Source: Mesocentrotus franciscanus
Lineage: Eukaryota; Echinodermata; Echinoidea; Camarodonta; Strongylocentrotidae
Direction of reading: 5' to 3'
Length of the DNA: 64,000 nucleotides
Assembly: GCA_037976565.1 (NCBI GenBank)
Contig: CP137675.1
Coordinates: forward strand, 28,571,637-28,635,636
Positions 27,501 to 39,300 of this stretch are shown here, in pieces; position 1 is the first letter of the stretch, and every line of letters starts with the position of its first letter. The notes below the pieces were generated by a model that saw only the letters and a list, made by a program, of their open reading frames with translations, did no database searches and was not told the origin of the DNA. The position numbers and the translations under genes were made by a program.

Positions 27501-30500
27501 GGGAGCATTCCAGAATGCTACCCATTCCAGAGTGCTACCCATTCTGACACAATTCCGGATGTAGCGAGTCGTTAAGTACCGCATTCTAAATCGTGGCTGG
27601 AATGGCGATTAAGAGAACAATGGATTCTCAGGGCGGCATTCTGGTGACATTCCGAATGCCAGTTGAATAAATCCGTGGCGCCTTAAATAAGCCAACTTTA
27701 AGACAAAATGGTTACTGATTGCCATTGTGACGTCGCACAGCCTATTAAAAATTAAGACCAATAAATGCATTGCGCTAACATATTTATGCGCAGCTTATAA
27801 TGACTGCATATGAAACCCACATGCTTCCCAATCAAGATCTCCAAAGTAACAGGCTTAAATCAGAGGAGGCGCAATGGCTCAGTGGCATAGCAGTGGTCTC
27901 GTACCAGGGAGGTCCCGGGTTCAAAACCAAGTCAATGCGCTAATGCCCTTCGGTAAGGCATTAATCCTCATTACCATTTCCTTCGGAGAGGACTCACAGC
28001 CGTCAGTCCCCTGGTTGCAAACGTACAAGTATGCATACAATGTATGTATGCTTTCTTAGCAGTCAGGTAATCCAACCAACCAACCAACCGATCAAATCTG
28101 ATAGAGAGCCGTCTTAAACTTGTGGTGAAACCCTTGGCTGAAAGCTTCAACAGAATACTGAAGTTGGCCAAGTATTTTATTGAAGCCAAAAACTGAGTAA
28201 AATACTCCTATTACTGACATCATTGACATGAGTATTAAACTGAATACCAGCCAGGGGTCTAGACTGTGGTGATTTGTTTTAAAGATTGCTATTAAAGAAA
28301 GCATGTGTATGCTTGTAAGTATTAAAGCAACCAGGGGACCGACGGCTTTAAGTCCTCTCCAAGGGACTAGGGAACAAATACCTTTTCTCAAACAAAAGAC
28401 AGATAATTGTGTCCTTACTTGTTGGTAAGTAAGCAACCAGGGGACTGATGTATTTAAGTCATCTCCGAAGGACTATGGAACAAATCCTTTTTCTCAAACA
28501 AACGATAGATAATTGTGTCCTTACTTGTTGGTAAGTAAGCAACTTAGGGGACCGACAGCTTTAAGTCCTCTGCAAGGGACTAGGGAACAAATACCTTTTC
28601 TCAAACAAATGACAGATAATTGCGTCCTTACTTGATGGTTTGTATGAGATCTGTCGAACACCGCTGTCATCATCGTCATCACTGTCTGTGGTGTGGGAGT
28701 TACTTGACAGGGTACTGGTCACTACTCTCCTAGGTTTGTAGGTCTTTGGCTGGTTCTCTGCCTCCATGATCCTGTAAATGAAAATGGAGAGGAAAATCAA
28801 GAGTGTAAGCACGACCAAAATATTTTTATTTGCATGATGGTTGAGGGAAGAAAAAAATCAAATGGAAGATGATGTATGAATGATATCGTCTCCGAACAAC
28901 TCCAAGGGCAAAAACAAGGTTGTTGAGATGAAATCCGATTCTATTGATCTAGATCTGTAATGGTAATTGTCATGTTTCTTGATTTGTTTTATAACATTCC
29001 AAACATGGTCAACAATGGAGACTCGCAAAGTTTCAATGTTTGAGCCAAAGAGAGTGCTAAACCTAATTTTCGCCAGAAGGGTGCTTCACACTTCATATCC
29101 AGTGTAAATATGATAAACTCATATTATATTCAACATCTCTATCTGCAATATGAAAAGTGTAATTTTTAAGTCTATGATTTTTGTAGAAGATATATAAGTG
29201 TATACTTATAAAAAACAACAGAAAACGAATTTCTAATCTAAATGTAGATGTATATGGTGTAGTATGGCAAGGGCTATTGTTTTTATATTTACTGCTTGGG
29301 AATACAATGATTTCAATATTGTTGTCATCTCTGGGTTATTTTACATCAAAATATCTGAATGCATCCAAGAGTACATTGTGTAAGATAAGGAGCAGGTATA
29401 GCGAAGAAGAAGAAGAAGAAGAAGGAAGAGAAGTTTTCATTCTTCTGTGTCAAATCCTACCACAGAGGGGGCTATACTACTTCAAGCTGAGCATGCATCA
29501 ACTCTGTTTATGAATGAAAATCCATTCACAAATCAAGTGTGATGTGCAATCGAATATATGAAGGCAACTATATCTATGGAATAGGGATTTTTTTTTCATA
29601 CTTCAGGTTTGGGAAGGTACATGTGCCTAAATGTATAAGAATGTGCTCAAAATATTGAAAGCCAGTCTAAATAGTTTGGCGATTCATGCATGAACACTAT
29701 GGAGCATGTGGAATCAAACACAATCTGAGAGCTCAAAGAAGTCTCTCCAGTTCATGAAAAAGACCCCTGTCTCTATCGATACTTAAAATGCAAGTTTCTT
29801 TATCAATCTAATATGTGCTTTGATCTGTAGTACCAGACCACCAATTCAAGATTTACAATTGTCATTTGAAGATTATCGCCTTTAACCCAAAGAGTTTTCT
29901 GAAGATCTAAATGAATCAGCTCTACCTCCTCAAATTGGCAACAATTATTTGAATTTTCTACTCTTCCACAGTTTAAAAAAGAAGAGAGTTAAATGAACCG
30001 CTCTGCATGAAATAACAAATAATCTATCTGACATCACCTTGGGTGACTGAGGCATAAAAATCAACAAGAAATTGCCAATTTGTACATGAAAATGGGGATA
30101 ATACACTACCCTCCATATTGCCAATTTATATTCATGTAATTCAATGATTATCTTCCGATTAATTTGCTCTTATACATGAACGGCACAATGTACTCGAACC
30201 AAAATGGACTCGAAATTTTCCAGTGATTTTTGCACTTTCTGCTCGTAATTTGTATAACTTGTAATTCAGAGCATTCTGGATGAAAAGATAGATACAACAT
30301 CACTAAAAAGGAGACATTAAACTGTTGGTGAGTAATGTTCAAACTTACTATTTTATATGGGACACTCTATTTCAAATATACAACTGTACTACCCCAAGGC
30401 ATGTGTCGCGCAATCAACAAATTCAGACAAACTCTAGCTATAACTTCCTAGTTTCTACACTTTCCTTTTCTTGAGATTATTTTACCATGTGCTTGTCTTT

Positions 30501-33500
30501 ATTATTTGTTTTGCTACTCAATATTTGATGCTGTAGCCTGAAAAAATTACGAGTTCTTTTAAGCCTATGATGACGGAGAGCTAGAATATCCATTTACAAA
30601 CCAGTCGGAAATGCAGCTCAATTACTAAGCTTTTCAAGAAATAGTATTTTTTTAAATCTGAAATTCTAAATGCATGACAAATCTGTGACTATGAACCCAA
30701 ATATGGATCATTACGAAGTAAATCTTTCCTGAAGACTTAAACAGTGGTTGGAAATGATAGCAAGCTAAAATTACAGTATGCTCATGCATCGATTACGATA
30801 TATCGAAAGTGATACCCATACTGTCCACTATGTGCCAAAAAGGAATTAACTCCGACATATACATTGTATGTATGTTTACAGAGAGTTAACACCCTTCTGG
30901 CTCTCAGCCACGTATAGTGTGTCCCACAAAGTGAGTATTATCCAATTTATAAGTTTTCTGTGACATGAAATATGCCAAGCTTTATTTCATTAACTCTCAA
31001 TTCTTGAAAGATTTCATTATAACCAAACTTTAAGGCCATGTTACCGTCTAATCATGTGGTAAAATTTGAAGAGGACAGTGAGCAGCTTATGTACGGAAAT
31101 GTCCTATCCCAGGATCCACTTCTATCTGTACTAATTTACACACTGAAATGTTTAGAACAAAATGAATAATGTTATTGAACCTTGTAAACATAGGTTAACT
31201 GCTAAGTGCTAATGTACCCCCCAAAAGACTTTCATTACTGGGCAGTAGGTACTTAATTATTAAAATCAAAAGCATCTAATCATCTCCGAAGACTTACATT
31301 CAGTATATTTCTTCCTAACTAAACTTCGCTATAATATGAGAAGATTCTTTTGAATCATTAGAGTATACTTTCACAAATCAGTTTCTTACATATCCATTGT
31401 TCTATAAGTTTCTACAGTGAATACATTTGATTGACAAGAGAGGCCTTTAATCAACAAAATGTGAATGCAATGGTTTTGTATTTCTGTAGGAGCTTAAATG
31501 TATCAATAGAAGCTTCCAACCATCAATATGACAGGTTTCTTTTTGTATGCTTAGATGGCACAGGATAAAATTCAGAGAAGATAAAATTGCATATAAAAAG
31601 TGTATATATAACTTATTAATATTGTATAAAAAAAAAAAAAACTCAACATAGTCTAGCCATTATCAAATAGGCTACAGCCCATGAGACTGACAGCATGAGA
31701 CCGATTGCCAAATAGCCAGACAGCCCAACAGCCCATGAGAACCTCCAGACAACTATCCAGAGGGTTTAAAAGACCAACCTTGTCGATCTCATGGGCTGTC
31801 GGTCTACTGGGTATGGGATGTCCCAATCCAATGAATGAAGAGCAGGTTACCATCATTATATCTCTGTTGGAAGCATGCAGGCTTCGCAAGCAACATGACA
31901 TTGATTCCTTTAAACTCTTGCAAGATGCAACACTAGAGGGGGTTGGGTGTATACAAATGCTAGTCTGTCTTTGCATCCAGCAAGGCAAGGCCAGGGACAC
32001 ACACACACGCAAACAGACAGAAAGACTGACAGAAGGACACTCACATGTTCAAATAAATGAAATCACCTCGCCCTGAATTGAATATTCTGCAAATGGAATA
32101 TGTCCTCATAGGTTTATCATTGGAACAGATGAGAAAGAATCAAAATGCATCCATGCGTGCAGGCCTGAACAATGCTGGATGAGCTATTATCATCATTTCC
32201 GAAACTATACCAGGCAAAACATGCAACTGGCATAACTGAAAAAAATATTGTTCCAAAAGATGTACATGTCCAATTAAAAACCCAATAATTCATACCCTTA
32301 CAAAGTTTTGTAATTTTTAGATTAAGTGAAAATTGATTTGTCACAATTTATGTTTCTTGAGAATGTGATAAATTAAAGCTTACATCTAAAAGTATTCAAC
32401 AAAGGCCCTAATTCAACCAGTTCATCTTTCATTCTCGAGTTAAGAAAACACAAAACACATTACTTTTAACAAGGGGTATGAATAATTCAGTTATTAACTG
32501 TACATACATATTTGGGAACAATGATTTAGAGAGAGAGGTGCATGCTTAGAATTGCATGGCATTTTAAGCAATGCTTTATCAGACAGCCTTTCTCCTGTTT
32601 TATACCCTGTTCCTTTATTTGTTTGTATTTTTTGGCAGGGGGCAGGGGGTGGGGTGTGGGCCAACACCAGCTAACTGTATTCTACCTACAACACTATATT
32701 CTATCATATCATGTCCTTTCCATCAATATTACCAATATTACAACATATAAAGACAAGCAGAACAAAAGTAAAAATATAACGAACATCTCATTTTCAGGTA
32801 CCAATTACAATGTATATGTACATGTAGTGCAAGCATGCTAAAAACAATAAAATATGCAGACATGAAAGTGAAATTGATATTATACTGGTGTGTCAAATAT
32901 CAGTTGCCACAACAAACTCTCTCCCTTGCGTGCCATACTCCAACAAAGAATTATGTACTGGTATGTGCATCTTTCAGCTTAACGTTTAGTCTTTCTTTTC
33001 TTGACCTTGCTTTTATTGAAGTTATTAATTTTTGCATTTTTAAATATATTGTAGGTTTGAGAGTTATTTCTGGCTGCACAAATCAGCTTTCTTTTGTAAC
33101 TACACTGTTCTGTGGCAATTGTAAAAACTTTCATTTCTTTGAGAGTTCTTAGCAATACATGTACATGTATGTTTGGAAACAAAATTCTTTCCTGAGATAT
33201 GCCAAAGTTGACAAATGAGCCGTTAGTTTGACGAAATCAAAGAGAGAGAGAGACAGAGAGAGACAGAGAGAGAGAGAGTGAGACTGAGAGAATGAGAGAG
33301 AGATAGAGAGAAAAAGAACGGAATAGAAGAAATGTTGATCAAAATGAAGATGATTATAATAGCTATGATGATGCTGATGATGGTGGTAATGATGATGATG
33401 AAGATGACGATGAATGATGGTAATGGTGGTGGTGATGATGATGGTGGTAATGATGATGGTGGTAATGATGATGGTGGTAATGATGATGGTGGTAATGATG

Positions 33501-36246
33501 ATGATGATGCTTATGATGCTTATGATGATGAAGACGACTATGATGACGACAATGATGATGAAGATGATGGTAATAGTGATGATGGTGATGAAGATGATGA
33601 CAGTGATGAAGAAGATGTTGACGGTGATGATGATGAAGATGATGATTGTTCCTACCTGTCGCCTAGGCTGGATGTAAGCTGGTTGAGGATTTCTTGGGCC
33701 TGTTGATGGTACTCCAGCTGAGCCTCTACCAGGGCTTGCAGCTGCCTCACTTGTTCAACCTAGCAAAAATAAAAACAGATATATAACAGTGTAGACAACC
33801 ATTTTCAGGCCACTAGCATCATTCCCTCACAAATGTGCAAATTTGAACTTATTCTACATCAGATGTGTTGTAGTAAACCCTAGATGGGAGCTCAGGAACT
33901 TCATGAAGAAAAAAAAAGAAAAGAAAAATGAATCCATTCACTTTTTTGTGGCATCAATCTTGCGTTTGTTTCCTATCTGTTTAAACAGAAAACTTTTCTT
34001 GCAGTTAACCATTTCAAGAGAGTAATGAACCCGAAAAAAACTCCTCCTCCTCCTCCTCCTCCATTCCCTTCTCCTCCTCCTCCTCCTCTTTTATACCCAA
34101 AGGCCCTGTCTGTATTGGACTAATACTTTCTTTACTTACATCACTTTCCACAAGGTTCATCATTCCATTCATAACAATATCCCTAGACTCCTCAAACTTC
34201 TCCTGTGCCATTCGAATCTCTTCCTCAGGAATCTGTGAACCTAAAATCATTGTATTTTTCAAAGAAAAAACAAAATTAGAAGAAAATTACAATCAGCATA
34301 GATGCATCATGTACATGTAAGATAAAGTAAAAAAGATGGATAAAAATTCATCTCCTTATGAATTACAACAGGATCATATCTTTCAAGCATGCAAAGCTGC
34401 CTGAGCCAATATTCTGATGTAGATCTGATGTAGTTCAAGTTCATGTATGATGGACTTTGGTGGTTGTTTCTTATCATTAACTATTATTACAAGCATCCAT
34501 GTAGCCAGGGCAGTGTTTCACGAAACCGTCATAAGTACTACAAGTTCGCTGACAAATCATTTATAAACGAGTGTATCAAATTTAACACACATTTTAATGG
34601 AATGTCCATGAACTTGTACTTAAAACAGTTTTGTGAAACTAGGCTCAGATCTAAATTTACTAACATAATAAAAATGACTAGTTAACAAGAACATGTAGTT
34701 CTAAAAACTACATGAGCAACCTTTCCAAATCGCTACCAAAAAATTTCTTTTACAATGCAGCCATATGACCAGAACTCAACTTTATCACTCTATAATGCAT
34801 GTATATTTATTCTGCTTCTTGCAGAGGAAAAGCCTAGAAATTAAAGATTGAGGAAATGCTTAAAAGTGAAAAATTATATTTGGCGACATTTAACAGGTTT
34901 CCTTGTGGTTTCCTTGTGACATTTGAAAGAATTATATACTTCATTTGTGCAAAAATAAATGGATCCCTGGTTCTATTTTCCCTCTACTCTCACCAGTATG
35001 TTAATAGGAAGGAAGAGGGCCTATATGCTATTAATAATTCAAAGCAGACATATGAATTAACCTCATTCTAATCTAATTTAACAAATATAAATAGAAAATA
35101 TGTTCTAAAGGCCAGCTTACTTTTCTTACTGTATTTGTGAATTTAGACTACATACAACATGATATGCTTGCGCATGGACTACGGTACCAGGCCAGTTTCG
35201 TGTGTTATAACATTTGCAACATTCACAAAGGTAAAACCCATGTGAAAATAATTGCTAATATAAATACAATATATCTTCAAGACTGGTAAACAAGAAGTAC
35301 CTAAATGTATCGACGTTTCCATAAAAAGGATGAAATAGCGATATGAAAAATCATGTATTAAGAAAATTATTGGGGTTCGAAAACTTAACATTACATTTAA
35401 ACATACAGACTAAGTTGAGAACTTAACGTTGCGGTGCAAAAATACACAGGAGCGGTGAGCAATTTTAGCTCTGAAAAGCTCAAAAATAGCCCTCACACTG
35501 GTAATATAATACATAAATATCCCTCTGAGGTTCTGAAAAAATCAGACTTTTACCACACCAAATACTAAAAGAGCTCCTGCTGACAGAAAAAGAATTTTTA
35601 CACCGTAACATTTATGGAAAAATCATGAAGACAACAAATCTGATGCCAAGCCAATGAAAAAAAAAGATGAATACATGATATACATGTAAGTACAGCACTT
35701 TCATGCAGTAACTATAAAACACTGAAAAAATATATACAAGTAATACAACGATAAACATTGGATGCAAACTAAACAAACAGCAAACAGAACACTTAACAAA
35801 AAAAACAAAACATGACACCACAACAACACATCTTGTCACCATCTATGAGACTGGGCAATAACAAACATTATGACATACATGAAGATGTTTAAATTAAACA
35901 AACAAAACAATTAAACAACAAACAAACAAATTGTGGGTAATACATTTGTTGCAATGATATTCATCATTCACTGAAAAGACAACAATTACAACAATTAACA
36001 GTTCAGTTATGATGAATTTCATCTTGAAATTCCATTTTTACTGCAAGGGATCTCTTTGAGGTGTACTGTAGTCATTCTGATCAAACGACGATGATAATAT
36101 CACTACTACTATCCCTCTCTCTTACTACAGTAACTGCTACTATATTACTACTATACTACTTTCCCTCTCTCTTACTACAGTAACTGCTACTATATTACTA
36201 CTACTCCCTCTCTCTTACTACTACTACTACACTACTACTACTACTA

Positions 36247-36290
<44 letters not shown>

Positions 36291-36291
36291 T

Positions 36292-36342
<51 letters not shown>

Positions 36343-39300
36343 TTCTACTTCTACTTCTACTTCCACTTCCACTACTACTTCCACTACTACTACTACTACT
36401 ACTACTAAAAATAAAATAATAACTACAGTAATAATGAGACCAAAAAAATAAAAAAGTGCTTGTATCCTCCATAGGTACAAATATATCATCAACTACAAAT
36501 GTAAATACATGTACAATGTGTACACTACATTATACTGTACATGCATATTTTCAATAGTATGCTACATGTGTACTGTGTCTGTGAACACGTGGAAACAAAG
36601 AAATGCCATGACAATAGAAACCCCCTGTGAGAGAAGCCCATGGCCATTCACCAAGTTCAGAAAATTAATCAATAGTTGCTGTAGAGAGAGCGGATTAGCA
36701 GGTTGAAGCTAGAGGGTGGATTTAAGCTATGAGTTTAAGGAGAAACCATTCAGGCAAGACCTGAAAAGTACACATGGGCATGACATAACGGGCATTAGAA
36801 AGGCAGCCGTTGAATATAGGTGCATGGAAGTCTTGGAAGAAATGTGTTTAATTATACTGTGCACTTATAGTTTTAAGTTATACATGTACATGTATATGAT
36901 CCTTTCAACATACACGTAATTGAAATATTCATGAAGTTATTCATGTGTAATGTACCATTTTTAAACCATGATACAGTGTATATTCCCTCAGAATGTGAGC
37001 ATCGATGGGGTTAATAAAAGAACCTGATTTATCAAACTATATTCCCATTTTTATATGACATCAGGAAATGGATAATCATTCATGTGAAAAATACAGGTAT
37101 TGATCATGAAAAAATACATGCAGCAAATGGTTTAGCCCAAAGTTATATGCCAAAAATGTAAATGTACATGTAGTGAGTACTCTCCAGCTACACCTGCACA
37201 AGCATTTTAGCATAGCATCTAGATTTCATTTCCTCTCACTTCCTCTATTTCAAAACGATGAAAACTAAATTATTTGCACATTATCCTTTTCTTATTTAAT
37301 GCCATAAAATCACATAAAAACAAAAGACAACGTGTACGCAAATGAGGACATTAGACATTGAATGAAACATCGTAACATTGCAGAGGACAGTATTAGGCTA
37401 TTGAAATTCTAAAAAACGTGAATTAAACCCACAAATGATTGCCAAGCCTTTCCATTGCAATGAAATTACAGAAAAAAAAGGCATTGTCTTAGTGAAAACT
37501 ACTAGGACCAGGTTCACATTCCAAAGTTAACTAGATGTGATTTGCCTGCCAAGTGCTTAGGGCATTTCACATACAGTTGCAACTAGATACAACTCCAAAC
37601 ATCACACACACATAATCCTGTTTAAAGAGTTAAATTGAATATATGTTTAACTTTTGGAGTTGCCATTTTGTAAAACTAATATGCAGGACACCTCTTACCC
37701 CTTGTCAATATTATAAGAGAGGAAAAGCCTCACACCTTAACCCTTGACTGCTGTTCATATTAAGCGCTACAGCCACCCTCAAAGCAAATGTATGTTATGT
37801 GCTGCAATAGTTTGCCATGCTATAATGATTATTTTCAATGAAACACACTTGTGATATAATTTACCACACAATGGGGAAGGTGGAGAATTGCAAAATAATT
37901 TGAATTTAGGGGTGAAAATAATATGATCTCCCTCACATTAAAAAAATAAGAGTGAAAGAAGAGTGAAAGAAAAGGGAAATAAACCAAAATTGACAAATGG
38001 TTTTTAAATGCAAAGGAAAGGATTGGAGGATGCAACTTCAATATTTTTTGGCAAAAGCAAGAAGAAATTTGAAAGGGCAGATTAAAAAAATTATCTTAAT
38101 CTTTTGTTCTTTGAAGGCATAATAGCCTTTTAAAATTCACATTACATGTATGAGATTTAAACTAGAATTTGACTTGATAAATTTCATCTGTTTTTTAGAA
38201 AAAATACATGTTGATAAACCAACAAAAGGGATCAAATAAAAAGAATTATATACAACATATGAAGATTCTAGGCCTCTGATTGGTCTGATTTGGCGTGAAA
38301 TTCACTACTGACTGCTGGGCAGTATAGCAAAAAATATTGACCGGGCTTAGTTTTACTTGCACGTACAATGCAAGGACACAATCATAGCGCGTGAAAATAA
38401 CAATGGATAGGCGCGGTGAGACACGTGCTATAAGACAGGTAAATTTCCCTTGACTCTGATTATTAATAAATACACTTGAACAGGCTTATTTTGTTAAAAT
38501 ATCTTTTTTAAGAACCGAAACTTGGGAAGTGGTATATAAAGAACAAATGTTGTCTGTTTATTTTGGGGGTCACGGTTAAAACTTTAGCTCCTCGGTCATA
38601 TGGAGAGACGGCAATATGCCTCTCCAATTCGTCCCGGGACACACACAAAAAAGGTTTCTGCATCACCTTGGGCTATAGAGTACGAAGCTGCGACGTCATA
38701 AAAATTAAAATTCGTTAAAACCAATGAATATGTTATATTGGCTGAGATATGACCATCTGAATAAAGATTGCCTATGAACTCAGTGTTATATTGCTCTGGC
38801 TCCTAATGTTATGAGCCAGAGCAATATAACACTGAGTTCCCATAGGAAATCTTTTTATTCAGATGGTCATATCTCAGCAAATACTTAACCTATTCAATTG
38901 GTTTTCGACATTTGGACATTATTTTTGGTGCTCTTTCGGAAAATGAAGAAAAAATTGAGAAATTCCAAAAATAGATTTTTTGATGACGTCACACTTCACC
39001 ACTCTATAGTGTTTAACCGTGCCCCTGAAAGCAGTCAATATTTGTATAATATCTTACACATAGTACAAATATGTAACTGTATTCCATGCAGATTAGCCAG
39101 ACATGCAAGTGTTAAAAAAATATGATACTGAAAAATTAGAGAAAGGTAACTAATATGGCATAATTTAGGAAGACAGTTTGAAATGTTACCTCCTGGGTTG
39201 TCAAGAGAGGGCGACAAACAGTTTGAGAAGAAGGAAAAAGGGGAAAAATCATCAGTGTTTCATCAACAATTTAGGGTTAAAAATAAAGAATACAGAAACA

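Larger units (their letters stand above)
24982..27682. mobile_element. 2.7-kb TIR element carrying a minisatellite (PIF/Harbinger-like)
   Basis: A perfect 36-bp terminal inverted repeat (24982-25017 and 27647-27682) begins GGCGCCACGGATTTATTCAA. It is flanked by TTA on both sides (24979-24981 and 27683-27685). Subterminal regions carry repeated ATTCCAGAATG words. About three quarters of the inside is a 46-bp minisatellite; there is no transposase. TTA duplication and a GG-starting TIR fit PIF/Harbinger elements, so this would be a non-autonomous member. That classification is inference; the TIRs and flanks are plainly visible. Confidence 0.85.

Noticed and set aside
27868..27940. Possible tRNA gene
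   Set aside because: The A and B boxes are present but the acceptor and anticodon stems do not pair, and the sequence continues into a SINE body with a CCAA tail.
31653..32076. Overlapping ~120-codon frames on both strands
   Set aside because: No recognised domain, no splice partners, and opposite-strand overlap suggests chance; kept only as a noted stretch.
33332..33706. Asp/Asn/Gly-rich and Met/Val-rich frames
   Set aside because: Trinucleotide GAT/GGT microsatellite read in different phases on the plus strand; the true exon here is on the minus strand.
36227..36492. Poly-Ser and poly-Val frames
   Set aside because: ACT/AGT microsatellite; no start context, splice sites or unique sequence.
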